NCBI RefSeq assembly: GCF_026343335.1
Contig: NZ_JAPELX010000001.1
Coordinates: 2,108,001-2,172,000, forward strand
Length of the DNA: 64,000 nucleotides
Origin: Streptomyces sp. NBC_00078
GTDB lineage: Bacteria > Actinomycetota > Actinomycetes > Streptomycetales > Streptomycetaceae
Direction: 5' to 3'
In this document: positions 7,520 through 16,487 of the stretch, piece after piece
Layout of the letters: each line of letters opens with the position of its first letter
Numbering within the stretch: the stretch's first letter is position 1
The notes under the pieces: generated by a model
The model's database searches: none
Told to the model about the DNA's origin: nothing
The model's input: only the letters and a program-made list of their open reading frames with translations
Position numbers and translations under genes: made by a program

Positions 7520-8944
7520 TTAACCGACCGCGCCTTCCATCTGCAGCTCGATCAGCCGGTTGAGTTCGAGGGCGTACTCCATGGGCAGCTCCTTCGCGAT
7601 GGGCTCGACGAAGCCGCGCACGATCATCGCCATCGCCTCGAACTCGCTCAGACCACGGCTCATCAGGTAGAAGAGCTGGTCCTCGGAGACCTTGGAGACG
7701 GTGGCCTCGTGGCCCATGGACACGTCGTCCTCACGGACGTCCACGTAGGGGTACGTGTCGGAGCGGGAGATGGTGTCGACGAGCAGCGCGTCGCACAGCA
7801 CGTTCGACTTGGAGCCGTGGGCTCCCTCGCCGATCTCGACCAGACCACGGTAGGAGGTACGGCCACCACCGCGCGCCACGGACTTGGAGACGATGTTGGA
7901 GGAGGTGTTCGGCGCCATGTGGACCATCTTGGAGCCGGCGTCCTGGTGCTGCCCCTCGCCCGCGAAGGCGATGGAGAGGGTCTCGCCCTTGGCGTGCTCG
8001 CCCATCAGGTACACGGCCGGGTACTTCATCGTGACCTTGGAGCCGATGTTGCCGTCGATCCACTCCATGGTCGCGCCCTCGTACGCCACGGCACGCTTGG
8101 TGACCAGGTTGTAGACGTTGTTCGACCAGTTCTGGATGGTCGTGTAGCGACAGCGGGCGCCCTTCTTCACGATGATCTCGACGACCGCGGAGTGCAGGGA
8201 GTCCGACTTGTAGATCGGGGCCGTGCAACCCTCGACGTAGTGGACGTAGGCGTCCTCGTCGACGATGATCAGCGTCCGCTCGAACTGGCCCATGTTCTCC
8301 GTGTTGATACGGAAGTAGGCCTGGAGCGGGATCTCCACGTGCACGCCCTTCGGCACGTAGATGAAGGAGCCGCCGGACCACACGGCGGTGTTCAGCGACG
8401 CGAACTTGTTGTCGCCGACCGGGATGACCGTGCCGAAGTACTCCTTGAAGAGCTCCGGGTGCTCCTTCAGGGCGGTGTCGGTGTCCAGGAAGATGACGCC
8501 CTGCTCCTCCAGGTCCTCGCGGATCTGGTGGTAGACGACCTCGGACTCGTACTGGGCGGCGACACCGGCGACGAGGCGCTGCTTCTCCGCCTCGGGGATG
8601 CCGAGCTTGTCGTACGTGTTCTTGATGTCCTCGGGCAGGTCCTCCCAGGACTCCGCCTGCTTCTCCGTGGAGCGCACGAAGTACTTGATGTTGTCGAAGT
8701 CGATGCCCGACAGGTCCGAGCCCCAGTTGGGCATGGGCTTCTTGTCGAACAGGCGCAGGCCCTTGAGACGGAGCTTGGTCATCCACTCCGGCTCGTTCTT
8801 CTTCGCGGAGATGTCCCGGACGACGTCCTCGTTGATGCCGCGCTTCGCAGAGGCACCGGCCACGTCGGAGTCGGCCCAGCCGTATTCGTAGTTGCCCAGA
8901 CCCTCGAGCTCAGGGTGGGCAGTCTCCTCGATGGGGAGCGTCAT
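7520..8944 (-). CDS. sufB: Fe-S cluster assembly protein SufB
   Basis: 474 residues, the normal length. SufB is the cluster-bearing subunit of SufBC2D; its C-terminal half is a beta-helix ending in a helical domain. Family blocks seen include [24 protein letters not shown] near the N-terminus, [23 protein letters not shown] in the middle, and [35 protein letters not shown] at the end. Cysteines near the C-terminal half ([17 protein letters not shown]) are candidates for cluster or persulfide binding. Its ATG overlaps the sufR stop (ATGA, 8941-8944), coupling it to the regulator. Confidence 0.97.
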   Translation of the reverse strand: MTLPIEETAHPELEGLGNYEYGWADSDVAGASAKRGINEDVVRDISAKKNEPEWMTKLRLKGLRLFDKKPMPNWGSDLSGIDFDNIKYFVRSTEKQAESWEDLPEDIKNTYDKLGIPEAEKQRLVAGVAAQYESEVVYHQIREDLEEQGVIFLDTDTALKEHPELFKEYFGTVIPVGDNKFASLNTAVWSGGSFIYVPKGVHVEIPLQAYFRINTENMGQFERTLIIVDEDAYVHYVEGCTAPIYKSDSLHSAVVEIIVKKGARCRYTTIQNWSNNVYNLVTKRAVAYEGATMEWIDGNIGSKVTMKYPAVYLMGEHAKGETLSIAFAGEGQHQDAGSKMVHMAPNTSSNIVSKSVARGGGRTSYRGLVEIGEGAHGSKSNVLCDALLVDTISRSDTYPYVDVREDDVSMGHEATVSKVSEDQLFYLMSRGLSEFEAMAMIVRGFVEPIAKELPMEYALELNRLIELQMEGAVG

Positions 8945-9693
8945 GCGGGGTTCCTCCCGGCGGTGCTTGCAGATGCGTTGTCAGTGGTCTGGGAAATCTT
9001 GGGGATGAACGTCGTGCAGACGCCGTCACCGTGCGCGATGGTCGCCAGCCGCTGGACGTGAGTACCCAGCAGCTGCGAGAAGATCTCGGTCTCCGCCTCG
9101 CACAGCTGCGGGAACTTCTCCGCCACATGGGCCACCGGGCAGTGATGCTGGCAGAGCTGCTCACCTTTTCGCGGGAGGGGGGCGCTGCGAGCCGTAGCAG
9201 CGTACCCGTCCACGCTCAGGGCCTTGGCCAGGGCTTCGGTGCGCTGTTCGGGGGCGGCGGCCTCGATCGCCTGGCGGTAGGCAGTGGCCTGCTCGGCGAT
9301 CCTCGCGCGGGCGAAGGCGACGACCGCCTCGTCCCCGCCGAACCGCTCCTGGATCCAGCGCAGGGCGTCCGCGGCGAGCTTGTCGTAGGACTGGTCGAAG
9401 GCGTCGCGGCCGCAGTCGGTCAGCGCGAACACCTTGGCGGGCCGTCCACGCGTGCGCGCGCCGTACACCCGCTGCTCCCGCGCCTGAACGACGTCGTCGG
9501 CGACCAGCGCGTCCAGATGGCGCCTTACGGCCGCGGGGGTGAGCCCCAGCCGCCCGGCCAGCTCGGTGACGGTCGACGGCCCGTGGTCCAGGATCGATCG
9601 CGCGACCCGGTTGCGCGTGGAGCGCTCCCCGCTCGCGTGCTCTTCCTGGTACACCCCCGTGGGGGTCTCCAGAGCCTCGCCGACGTTTTTCAC
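8941..9693 (-). CDS. sufR: SufR, Fe-S cluster-sensing repressor of the suf operon
   Basis: 250 residues from the GTG at 9691-9693. An N-terminal winged helix ([30 protein letters not shown]) precedes a dimerising helical region and a C-terminal cluster domain. That domain has four cysteines: two in [14 protein letters not shown], one in PQLCEAETE and one in GDGVCTTF. SufR represses suf when it carries a cluster, so the operon is induced under iron limitation or oxidative stress. A longer frame from GTG 9765 would place the operator and promoter inside the coding sequence, and its extra 24 residues look unlike the family, so I chose the shorter start. It is first in the operon and overlaps sufB by ATGA. 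Confidence 0.9.
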   Translation of the reverse strand: MKNVGEALETPTGVYQEEHASGERSTRNRVARSILDHGPSTVTELAGRLGLTPAAVRRHLDALVADDVVQAREQRVYGARTRGRPAKVFALTDCGRDAFDQSYDKLAADALRWIQERFGGDEAVVAFARARIAEQATAYRQAIEAAAPEQRTEALAKALSVDGYAATARSAPLPRKGEQLCQHHCPVAHVAEKFPQLCEAETEIFSQLLGTHVQRLATIAHGDGVCTTFIPKISQTTDNASASTAGRNPA

Positions 9694-9729
9694 AACACCA
9701 TTGTTGCGTAATTCCTCAGGGCCGGGCAA
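9693..9729 (-). promoter_or_regulatory. sufR-suf promoter with CAAC-N6-GTTG operator
   Basis: CAAC ACCATT GTTG lies at 9693-9706, a perfect CAAC-N6-GTTG palindrome. I recall this being reported as the SufR box of a streptomycete. It covers a -10-like AACAAT (9700-9705), which stands 18 bases from a -35-like TTGCCC (9724-9729, minus strand). The predicted transcript would begin at the GTG, so the mRNA may be leaderless. Confidence 0.65.
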
Positions 9730-9765
9730 CCCGCGTCCCGCGGACTGGACGGTGCCCTGTGTCAC

Positions 9766-9784
9766 TTAGGCACACCTAACCTGA
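9766..9784. promoter_or_regulatory. Candidate DmdR/IdeR-type iron box
   Basis: TTAGGCACACCTAACCTGA matches the consensus TTAGGTTAGGCTAACCTAA at 13 of 19 positions, with the outer arms TTAGG and CTAACCT intact and the centre diverged. It lies between sufR and the divergent acetyltransferase gene, about 40 bases upstream of the sufR -35. Iron-dependent control of either gene is possible. Confidence 0.4.
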
Positions 9785-9865
9785 CCTGCGAAAACGATCT
9801 TTGGCCGACCAGGGGGCAGCCAATTCGGTGGCATCTGCGGGCACCTTCCCGGACACTGCTCAACC

Positions 9866-10738
9866 ATGTCGACACCCCCTCCGACCGGCCCTCTTGTCAC
9901 CCGCGACACTGTCGCCGCACAGGTACGCATGCTGGGTGTGGAGACCGGCGAGATTCTTCTGGTGCACTCCTCCCTCAGCAGCCTCGGCTGGGTCTGCGGA
10001 GGCGCCGTCGCAGTCGTCCAGGGACTGCTCGACGCGCTCGGCCAAGAGGGCACTCTGGTCGTCCCCACCCAGACCGGCGACCTGTCGGACCCGGCCCTGT
10101 GGGGAAACCCGCCGGTGCCCGAGGAGTGGTGGGACCGCATCCGGGCCACGATGCCCGCGTACGACCCCCTGCTCACCCCCTCGCGCGGGGTGGGCGTGAT
10201 CCCGGAGACCGTGCGCGGCTGGCCGGGCGCCCGGCGCAGCGCGCACCCGCAGACGTCCTTCGCGGCGCTCGGCCCGCGCGCGGCGGAGGTCGTCGACGGC
10301 CACGCTCCCGACTGCCGGCTCGGGGAGCGGAGTCCGCTGGCGCGGCTGGAGCGGCTGGGCGCCCGGGTCCTGCTGCTCGGCGTCGGCTACGCGGCATGCA
10401 CGAGCTTCCATCTCGCCGAGTACCGGATACCGTCGCCGCTCGTCCGGGTCGGGCGGCCGGCTCCGGGCGGCGGCTGGGAGGTGGTGACCGAGGTGTCGAT
10501 CACCTCGGAGAACTTCGCCGAGCTGGGCCATGACTTCGAGCGGGATCGTGCCGTCGTCCGCGAAACGGTGGGCGCCGCCGACGCCCGGCTGTTTCCCGTG
10601 GCGGACGCGGTGGCGTACGCGGAGCGGTGGCTGGCGCTGCACCGGTCGCGGGAGGACGAGATCCCCACGGCGCCCGGCAGCGCTTCGGCGAGTGGAGATC
10701 CTGCACCCCCCGGTCCGGGCCGCCGACGGCGTACCTAG
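9866..10738 (+). CDS. AAC(3)-family aminoglycoside N-acetyltransferase-like protein
   Basis: A 290-residue member of the Antibiotic_NAT (AAC(3)/YokD) fold, which transfers acetyl from acetyl-CoA to an amine. Family blocks seen are ILLVHSSLSSLGWVCGGAVAVVQGLLDALG, RRSAHPQTSFAALGPRAAEVV with its conserved His, SPLARLERLGARVLLLGVGYAACTSFHLAEY, and ITSENFAELGHDFE. Many chromosomal actinobacterial members do not confer resistance and their substrates are unknown, so resistance is not claimed. It is divergent from the suf operon and 11 bp upstream of an ABC ATPase gene, so the three genes to 12443 may form one transcript. Confidence 0.85.
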   Translation: MSTPPPTGPLVTRDTVAAQVRMLGVETGEILLVHSSLSSLGWVCGGAVAVVQGLLDALGQEGTLVVPTQTGDLSDPALWGNPPVPEEWWDRIRATMPAYDPLLTPSRGVGVIPETVRGWPGARRSAHPQTSFAALGPRAAEVVDGHAPDCRLGERSPLARLERLGARVLLLGVGYAACTSFHLAEYRIPSPLVRVGRPAPGGGWEVVTEVSITSENFAELGHDFERDRAVVRETVGAADARLFPVADAVAYAERWLALHRSREDEIPTAPGSASASGDPAPPGPGRRRRT

Positions 10739-10749
10739 ACTCTGGACCC

Positions 10750-11673
10750 ATGCGAAGTGAGCCCGTGGTCCAGGTTCAGGCCCTGGTGAAGCGGTACGGC
10801 ACGAAAACCGCTGTGGACGGCCTCGACCTGGTGGCCAAGGCGGGCGTGACCGCCGTACTCGGCCCGAACGGCGCGGGCAAGACCACCACCGTCGAGACCT
10901 GTGAGGGATACCGCAGGCCGGACTCCGGCGCGGTACGCGTCCTGGGGCTGGATCCGGTACGGCAGGCACGTCAGCTGCACCCGCGCATCGGTGTGATGCT
11001 GCAGTCCGGCGGCGTCTACTCGGGCGCGCGTGCCGACGAGATGCTGCGGCACGTGGCGAAACTGCACGCGAACCCGCTGGACGTGGACGCGCTCGTCGAG
11101 CGACTCGGCCTCGGCTCGTGCGGCCGTACGACCTACCGACGTCTCTCCGGCGGACAGCAGCAGCGCCTCGCGCTCGCGATGGCCGTCGTGGGGCGTCCCG
11201 AGCTGGTGTTCCTGGACGAGCCGACCGCCGGCCTCGACCCGCAGGCCCGGCACGCGACCTGGGACCTCGTCCGCGACCTGCGCACCGACGGTGTCTCGCT
11301 GATCCTCACCACGCACTACATGGACGAGGCCGAGCAGCTCGCCGACGACGTCGCGATCATCGACTCCGGCCGGGTCATCGCCCAGGGTTCCCCGGACGAG
11401 CTGTGCCGCGGCGGCGCCGAGAACACACTGCGCTTCACCGGCCGTCCAGGTCTGGACGTGGGCTCCCTGCTGAAGGCGCTGCCCGCGGACTGCTCGGCGG
11501 CGGAGCTGACGCCGGGCTCGTACCGGGTCGTCGGCAAGGTCGACCCGCAACTGCTGGCGACGGTGGCGTCCTGGTGCGCGCAGCACGGGGTGATGCCGGA
11601 CCGGATCTCGGTCGAACGGCACACGCTCGAAGACGTCTTTCTCGAGCTCACGGGCAAGGAGCTGCGTTCGTGA
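10750..11673 (+). CDS. ABC transporter ATP-binding protein (DrrA/NatA type)
   Basis: 307 residues. Walker A is GPNGAGKTT, the signature is RLSGGQQQRLALAMAVVG, Walker B is LVFLDEPTAGLDP and the switch His is in ILTTHYMDEAEQLADD. The extra C-terminal domain (about residues 220-307) and the TTHYMDEAE wording place it with exporter ATPases such as DrrA and CcmA-like proteins. It overlaps the permease gene by GTGA (11670-11673), so the pair makes one transporter. In Streptomyces this pair is a regular neighbour of ctaA, as I recall, so a link to haem or cytochrome assembly is possible but unproven. The start ATG has only a weak ribosome site. Confidence 0.9.
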   Translation: MRSEPVVQVQALVKRYGTKTAVDGLDLVAKAGVTAVLGPNGAGKTTTVETCEGYRRPDSGAVRVLGLDPVRQARQLHPRIGVMLQSGGVYSGARADEMLRHVAKLHANPLDVDALVERLGLGSCGRTTYRRLSGGQQQRLALAMAVVGRPELVFLDEPTAGLDPQARHATWDLVRDLRTDGVSLILTTHYMDEAEQLADDVAIIDSGRVIAQGSPDELCRGGAENTLRFTGRPGLDVGSLLKALPADCSAAELTPGSYRVVGKVDPQLLATVASWCAQHGVMPDRISVERHTLEDVFLELTGKELRS

Positions 11674-12443
11674 CGACCGCAACCGGTACGTACGCGCCGA
11701 AGCCCGGCGCGGCCCCCCTTCCCCGCATGATCGCGGCCCAGGCAGCGCTCGAGACGAAGATGCTGCTGCGCAACGGCGAGCAGCTTCTGCTGACGGTCGT
11801 GATCCCGACGCTGCTGCTGGTGCTGTTCAGCTCGGTGGACATCGTCGACACCGGCGCGGGCGAGGCGGTGGACTTCCTCGCGCCCGGCATCCTGGCCCTC
11901 GCCGTCATGTCCACCGCCTTCACGGGCCAGGCGATCGCGACGGGCTTCGAGCGGCGCTACGGCGTACTGAAGCGCCTGGCCTCCTCCCCGCTCCCCCGCT
12001 GGGGCCTGATGACCGCGAAGACGGCTTCGGTCCTGGTCACGGAGGTCCTCCAGGTGATCCTCCTGACGGTGATCGCCTTCGCGCTGGGCTGGTCCCCGGA
12101 CGGCAACCCGGCGGCCGTCCTGCTCCTGCTGGTCCTGGGCACGGCGGCCTTCTCCGGCCTCGGCCTCCTCATGGCCGGCACCCTGAAGGCCGAGGCGACC
12201 CTGGCTGCCGCCAACCTGGTCTTCCTGCTGCTGCTCGTGGGCGGCGGCGTGATCGTGCCGATGGACAAGTTCCCGCAGGGCGCTCAGGACGTGCTGGGAC
12301 TCCTGCCGATCTCCGCCCTCTCGGACGGTCTGCGGGACGTGCTGCAGCACGGGGCCGGCATGCCCTGGGGCGACCTGGGGATTCTGGCCGTGTGGGCCGT
12401 CGTGGGGCTTGCCGCCGCAGGGAGGTTCTTCCGCTGGGAGTAG
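11670..12443 (+). CDS. ABC-2 type transporter permease
   Basis: 257 residues with six predicted membrane helices and the ABC-2 family pattern: an N-terminal cytoplasmic helix (MIAAQAALETKMLLRNGEQLLLTVVIPTLLLVLFSSV), LAPGILALAVMSTAFTGQAIATGFERRYGVLKRLASSPLPRW as the coupling region, and a C-terminal GGVIVPMDKFPQGAQDVLGLLPISALSDGLRD block. It pairs with the overlapping ATPase gene upstream through GTGA and probably exports a hydrophobic or peptide-like compound. The gene ends 46 bp before ctaA on the same strand. Confidence 0.9.
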   Translation: MTTATGTYAPKPGAAPLPRMIAAQAALETKMLLRNGEQLLLTVVIPTLLLVLFSSVDIVDTGAGEAVDFLAPGILALAVMSTAFTGQAIATGFERRYGVLKRLASSPLPRWGLMTAKTASVLVTEVLQVILLTVIAFALGWSPDGNPAAVLLLLVLGTAAFSGLGLLMAGTLKAEATLAAANLVFLLLLVGGGVIVPMDKFPQGAQDVLGLLPISALSDGLRDVLQHGAGMPWGDLGILAVWAVVGLAAAGRFFRWE

Positions 12444-12489
12444 GGGCGGGGCGGACCCTCGTGAAAGCGTGCACAAGTGGGCGCCTACG

Positions 12490-13500
12490 ATGGTGCGCGT
12501 GCCAAACGTGACCCACGCCGACGCCGTGGCGGCCCTGCGCAACCCGCTCTCCTTCATCGCCGCACGCTGGACCCCGAAACCCGGGACGGTCCGGCGGGCG
12601 GCTCTCTCCGCGCTCGTCATGTCGGTGGTCATCGTGGTCACCGGCGGTGCGGTGCGACTGACCGGTTCCGGGCTCGGCTGCCCGACGTGGCCCAAGTGCA
12701 CCGCGGACTCGCTCGCTCCCACCGGTGCGATGAACTTCCACAGTGCGATCGAGTTCGGCAACCGCATGCTGACGTACGTGCTGTGCGCCGCCATCGGCTG
12801 GGCGATCATCGCGGCGCGCTCGGAGAAGCCGTACCGGCGAAGCCTGACCCGGCTCGGCTGGGTGCAGTTCTGGCTGGTCATGAGCAATGCGGTGCTCGGC
12901 GGCATCGTGGTCCTGGTCGGCCTCAACCCGTACACGGTCGCGGCCCACTTCCTGCTCGCCTCGGCGCTGATCGCGGTCGCCACCGTGATGTGGCAGCGCA
13001 CCCGCGAGGGCGACGGGGCGCCCCGCCCGCTGGTCGGCAGGCCGGTGCAGCAGCTGGTGTGGTTCCTGGTCACCGCCTCCGTGCTGCTGATCGCGGTGGG
13101 CACCGTGGTGACCGGCGCCGGTCCGCACGCGGGCGACTCGCGCGAGGTCGAGCGGATGCCGCTGGACTGGGAGACCGTGAGCAAGCTGCACGCCGTGCTG
13201 GCCTGGATCGTGGTCACGCTGACCTTCGCCCTGTGGTTCATCCTCAAGGCGGTGGACGCCCCCAGGAGCCCCCTGCACCGCACCCGCGAACTCTTCCTGA
13301 TCCTGCTGTCCCAGGGCGTCATCGGCTACGTCCAGTACTTCACCAACCTCCCCGAGGCCCTGGTCGGCCTGCACATGCTCGGCTCGGCCCTGGTGTGGAT
13401 CGGGGTGCTGCGGGTCCTGCTGGCGATGCGGGAGCGGCCCGAGCCGGTGGCGGACCTGCCGGGGCCTTCGGCCGAGGTGACGGTGGGCACGCGCGCGTAG
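12490..13500 (+). CDS. ctaA: Haem A synthase CtaA (COX15 family)
   Basis: 336 residues with eight membrane helices in two four-helix halves. It oxidises the C8 methyl of haem O to the formyl of haem A for the aa3 cytochrome oxidase. Family blocks include VIVVTGGAVRLTGSGLGCPTWPKC with a conserved Cys pair facing the outside, FHSAIEFGNRMLTYVL (His-Glu-x-x-N region of the first half), TGAGPHAGDS with its loop His, LHAVLAW, and GLHMLGSALVWIGVL in the last helix. GTG at 12499 is an alternative start three codons on. The partner ctaB is 1.7 kb away in the opposite orientation. Confidence 0.93.
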   Translation: MVRVPNVTHADAVAALRNPLSFIAARWTPKPGTVRRAALSALVMSVVIVVTGGAVRLTGSGLGCPTWPKCTADSLAPTGAMNFHSAIEFGNRMLTYVLCAAIGWAIIAARSEKPYRRSLTRLGWVQFWLVMSNAVLGGIVVLVGLNPYTVAAHFLLASALIAVATVMWQRTREGDGAPRPLVGRPVQQLVWFLVTASVLLIAVGTVVTGAGPHAGDSREVERMPLDWETVSKLHAVLAWIVVTLTFALWFILKAVDAPRSPLHRTRELFLILLSQGVIGYVQYFTNLPEALVGLHMLGSALVWIGVLRVLLAMRERPEPVADLPGPSAEVTVGTRA

Positions 13501-13538
13501 GCGCTCACTCCGGACGGTGTCCACGTGGGCGCAGGCGC

Positions 13539-14645
13539 TCACTCCAGTCCGTACACCCTGCGCGCGTTCCCGGCCGCCACCATCCCCGCGACCCGCTGCG
13601 CGTCCGTGAGCGACCACGCTCCCTCGGCGACCCAGCCACCCAGCACCCGCCCCAGGGCCTCCCGGAACAACCGCGCTCCCACGACATGCAGCTCGGGCAG
13701 TCCGTGAGCCCCGCTGGAGAAGAGGATCTTCCCGAAGGGGGCCAGCTCCAGGATCTCGGCGAGGACGGTGGCCGCGCGGGCGCCGGTGCGGACCAGGGCG
13801 GCCCCCGAGTCGGCGTACACATGCGGGAAGACGCCCGCGAGATGGGCGGCGTGGCGGTGGTAGGGGTAGCCGTGCAGCAGGACCAGGTCCGTGCCCAGTC
13901 CGGCCGTGGCGCGGACGAAGTCGGTGAGCAGCACGGGGTCGGTGCGGTCGATGCGCTGGCCCGGTTCGCCGAGTCCCGCGTGGAGCTGGAGGGGCAGCCC
14001 GGAGGCCACGGCGATCCACAGCAGGTGCCGTAGCAGAACCGGGTCGGTCAGCTCGCCGCCCACCCTGCGGTCGGCCAGCCACCGCCCGGCGGCACCCCGC
14101 ACCTCCCCGGGCCCGGGCGGCTCGGGCGCGAGCGCCAGACCGTGCCGTACGCCCGCGACGGAGGTGAAGGCCACGGCGCTTCCGGCGGCGCCGTGCACCG
14201 ACTCGGCGAGGTTGGCGAGGAAGGACTCGACGGTGCCGGAGGTGTCGGCGACCTGCTCGGCCAGTAACTCGAGGCGGACGATCTCGCGGGCCTCGGCGGC
14301 CCCGGCGGACGCCAGCTCGGTGGGTCCGGTGAGGTCACCGGGCAGCCCCGTGTCGACCAGATACGTCGTGATGCCGCTGCCGCGCAGGAGTCGGCGGCCC
14401 GTCTCCGGTACGCCCAGTTCACGGCGCCGGGCGAGATAGCGGGCGGGGGGACAGTGCGGTTCCAGACCGAGCAGCGGGGGGCACCAGCGGCGTACGGCGA
14501 AACCGGTCTGTGTGTCGAAGAGGGTAGTGCCGGGCGCCGGCGGTCCCTCGGTGCGGGCCAGCTGGGCCTCGAAGGTGCCGAGGCCCAGCTCCGTCCTCAG
14601 TACGCCGTGGCAGTACTGGTCCACGAGGGACGGCGTTTCGATCAT
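13539..14645 (-). CDS. Amidohydrolase-family metal-dependent hydrolase
   Basis: 368 residues with a TIM-barrel amidohydrolase_2 pattern. The N-terminal VDQYCHGVL replaces the usual HxH metal site. LPLQLHAGLGEPG holds the strand-5 His, DLVLLHGYPYHRHAAHLAGVFPHVYADSGA the strand-6 His, and ILFSSGAHGLPELHVVGARLFREAL the strand-8 region. AGNARRVYGLE at the C-terminus is the typical closing motif of this family. The substrate is unknown; relatives include decarboxylases and lactonases. The missing first HxH is notable and may mean a mononuclear site. It converges on ctaA with 38 bp between, across which a 13-bp sequence AGGCGCTCACTCC is repeated. Confidence 0.75.
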   Translation of the reverse strand: MIETPSLVDQYCHGVLRTELGLGTFEAQLARTEGPPAPGTTLFDTQTGFAVRRWCPPLLGLEPHCPPARYLARRRELGVPETGRRLLRGSGITTYLVDTGLPGDLTGPTELASAGAAEAREIVRLELLAEQVADTSGTVESFLANLAESVHGAAGSAVAFTSVAGVRHGLALAPEPPGPGEVRGAAGRWLADRRVGGELTDPVLLRHLLWIAVASGLPLQLHAGLGEPGQRIDRTDPVLLTDFVRATAGLGTDLVLLHGYPYHRHAAHLAGVFPHVYADSGAALVRTGARAATVLAEILELAPFGKILFSSGAHGLPELHVVGARLFREALGRVLGGWVAEGAWSLTDAQRVAGMVAAGNARRVYGLE

Positions 14646-14751
14646 CCGGACTCCCCGTGTACCTGGACCGTGCGGTGCCTTACAGGTCCTAACGGGTGAC
14701 CGGGGTACTAGGTGTTGCTCTCGCGCGCCCCGTGCGAAAAGCCGGGCGCGT

Positions 14752-15084
14752 TCAGGTGTTCGACGGGCCGCCCACCTGGATCCCCGCCATGCGCGTCCAC
14801 TCGTACGGCCCCGTCTTCACCTTGGCCGCGAACTCGCCGTCGAAGTCCTCGTGAACGGTGATGCCGGACTTCTCCACCGCCTTCTCGGCCAGCTCGTACG
14901 AGGGCGCCACGAGGTCACCCCAGCCGCCGTCCTCACCGACGAGGACGATGCGCGCGCCGCGCTCACCGATGTGGGCCACCTGGCCCTCGGCTCCGCCGTG
15001 CGCCTTGGAGAAGGCGTTGATCTGCTTGGCGAGGCGCGCCACCTTGCGCTCGGCCTTCGGGTCAACCTGCTGAGTCTCTGCCAT
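14752..15084 (-). CDS. Conserved actinobacterial hypothetical protein
   Basis: A small acidic cytoplasmic protein of 110 residues: MAETQQVDPKAERKVARLAKQ, then a mixed alpha/beta region with GARIVLVGEDGGWGDLVAPSYELAEKAVEKSGITVHEDFDGEFAAKVKTGPYEWTRMAG. No catalytic motif or membrane segment is visible, and I do not recognise a named function, although similar proteins next to ctaB are familiar in Streptomyces. The ATG at 15082-15084 is preferred to a longer frame because the added residues would read through the upstream terminator hairpin. It follows ctaB on the same strand but is separated from it by that terminator. Confidence 0.7.
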   Translation of the reverse strand: MAETQQVDPKAERKVARLAKQINAFSKAHGGAEGQVAHIGERGARIVLVGEDGGWGDLVAPSYELAEKAVEKSGITVHEDFDGEFAAKVKTGPYEWTRMAGIQVGGPSNT

Positions 15085-15117
15085 GGCCAGGATGCTACCG
15101 ACGGGTAGATCGAACGG

Positions 15118-15161
15118 CGACGGGCGGGGTGCGTGGCCTTGGCCACGCACCCCGCCCGTCG
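15118..15161 (-). terminator. Strong terminator after ctaB
   Basis: Two perfect 21-base arms (15118-15138 and 15141-15161) enclose a two-base loop, centred on GGCCTTGGCC. It lies 16 bases past the ctaB stop and isolates ctaB from the next gene. Confidence 0.8.
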
Positions 15162-15176
15162 GACGTCACCGGGGCG

Positions 15177-16124
15177 TCAGCGCAGGAAGGGGTCCACCGC
15201 GACCGCCACGAACAGGATCGACACATAGGTGATGGACCAGTGGAACAGCCGCATCTCCTTCAGCTTCCCGCCCGTCACCTCCGCCTTGGCCCTGTTCTGC
15301 AGCCCGTGCGCCTCCCACAGCCAGAAGCCGCCGGCCAGCAGCGCGACGAGCGTGTAGAACCAGCCCGTGTAGCCGAGGGGGGTGAGCAGGAGCGAGACCG
15401 CCACCATCACCCAGCTGTAGATCACGATCTGCCTGGCGACCACCTTGTTGGAGGCGACGACCGGCAGCATCGGCACGCCCACACGCGCGTAGTCGTCCTT
15501 GACCTTCATCGACAGCGGCCAGTAGTGCGGCGGCGTCCAGAAGAACATGACGAGGAAGAGGATGACCGGCGCCCACGACACGGAGTTCGTGACGGCCGAC
15601 CAGCCGATGAGCACCGGAAGGCAGCCGGCGATGCCGCCCCACACGATGTTCTGCGAGGTGCGCCGCTTGAGGATCATCGTGTAGACGACGACGTAGAAGA
15701 GCAGCGCACCGAGTGACAGCCACGCCGACAGCCAGTTGACGGTGAGGCCGAACAGGAGCGTGGAGACCACCGCGAGGGTGATGCCGAAGGCGAGGCACTC
15801 GCGCGGGCTGACCATGCCGGTGACCAGCGGGCGCTGCGAGGTGCGGTCCATCAGCGCGTCGATGTCGCGGTCGATGTACATGTTCAGCGCGTTGGCGCCG
15901 CCCGCCGAGAGGTAGCCGCCGAGGCAGGTGAGCAGCACCAGCGTCAGGTCCGGCACACCCTGCTGGGCGAGGAACATCACCGGGACCGTGGTGATGAGCA
16001 GGAGCTCGATGATCCGCGGCTTGGTCAGCGCCACGAACGCCTTGACACGGGCCCCGAACGGCCGGTGACGCGGGCTCTCGCTCGCACCGAGTACCCCCGC
16101 TGGACGGGATTCGACGGCCGTCAC
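15177..16124 (-). CDS. ctaB: Protohaem IX farnesyltransferase CtaB (haem O synthase)
   Basis: A 315-residue UbiA-superfamily membrane enzyme with about nine helices that adds a farnesyl group to haem B, making haem O for CtaA. The first Asp-rich motif is [23 protein letters not shown]; the second region is in [29 protein letters not shown] is a haem O synthase marker. The GTG at 16122-16124 is chosen because AGGGG lies six bases upstream. A frame open for 46 more codons upstream lacks homology and a ribosome site. Confidence 0.93.
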   Translation of the reverse strand: MTAVESRPAGVLGASESPRHRPFGARVKAFVALTKPRIIELLLITTVPVMFLAQQGVPDLTLVLLTCLGGYLSAGGANALNMYIDRDIDALMDRTSQRPLVTGMVSPRECLAFGITLAVVSTLLFGLTVNWLSAWLSLGALLFYVVVYTMILKRRTSQNIVWGGIAGCLPVLIGWSAVTNSVSWAPVILFLVMFFWTPPHYWPLSMKVKDDYARVGVPMLPVVASNKVVARQIVIYSWVMVAVSLLLTPLGYTGWFYTLVALLAGGFWLWEAHGLQNRAKAEVTGGKLKEMRLFHWSITYVSILFVAVAVDPFLR

Positions 16125-16487
16125 GCACACCCCTACAGAGACATCCCAGCAAGCCCGACCCGTGTGAAGTCCCGGTAAAGGCTCGCGCGTACCACGCCAC
16201 TTTAGACGTTGCCCATAGCCGGGCCTTCGCGGGGGTCGGGTCGTGTTGAAAGGTGCCGTCACAAGAGCCCGCCGCCACTCGCTTGAGCACTCGGACGAGC
16301 GCCTGCGTATTCAGTTGCCGAATGGCGATCCAGCCCGGTCGGGAGGCAGATCCCCGGGAGTCCCGGCAGTCTGGAATGACTCGAAAAGACGCACGTACTT
16401 ACGGGGGTAGGCTCGACACCGGCCGGTGGGCGTCCAGTGCGCCGGCATTCGACATGCGTGACATGTGGAGAGGAGCCCTGACTCAGG
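16125..16487. promoter_or_regulatory. Divergent ctaB/tkt intergenic region with candidate tkt promoter
   Basis: 363 bases with no gene. For tkt, AAGACG (16386-16391) and TAGGCT (16408-16413) are spaced by 16 bases, close to the housekeeping streptomycete pattern. AGGAG near 16470 is the ribosome site region. For ctaB the AGGGG before its GTG is the only clear signal. Confidence 0.4.

Noticed and set aside
7457..9061. 534-codon open frame antisense to sufB and the end of sufR
   Set aside because: Same GC artefact; SufB on the other strand is intact.
9640..9672. Second copy of the GGGGGTCCCCC mini-repeat in sufR (ACACCCCCGTGGGGGTCTCC)
   Set aside because: It lacks the characteristic GTGGGGGAG tail of the repeat and codes for family-compatible residues.
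9694..9765. 24-codon N-terminal extension of SufR
   Set aside because: It would place the CAAC-N6-GTTG operator and promoter inside the gene, and the residues do not look like the family.
13499..13544. Attachment site from the AGGCGCTCACTCC direct repeat
   Set aside because: The copies are only 20 bases apart between two converging genes, with no integrase or element between them.
12169..14082. Long minus-strand frame across ctaA and the amidohydrolase
   Set aside because: It runs through two real genes in the wrong frame and gives an Arg/Pro/Gly-rich sequence without domains.
16125..16262. 46-codon N-terminal extension of CtaB
   Set aside because: No homology, no ribosome site, and it runs through the intergenic region; the GTG at 16122-16124 has AGGGG at the right distance.
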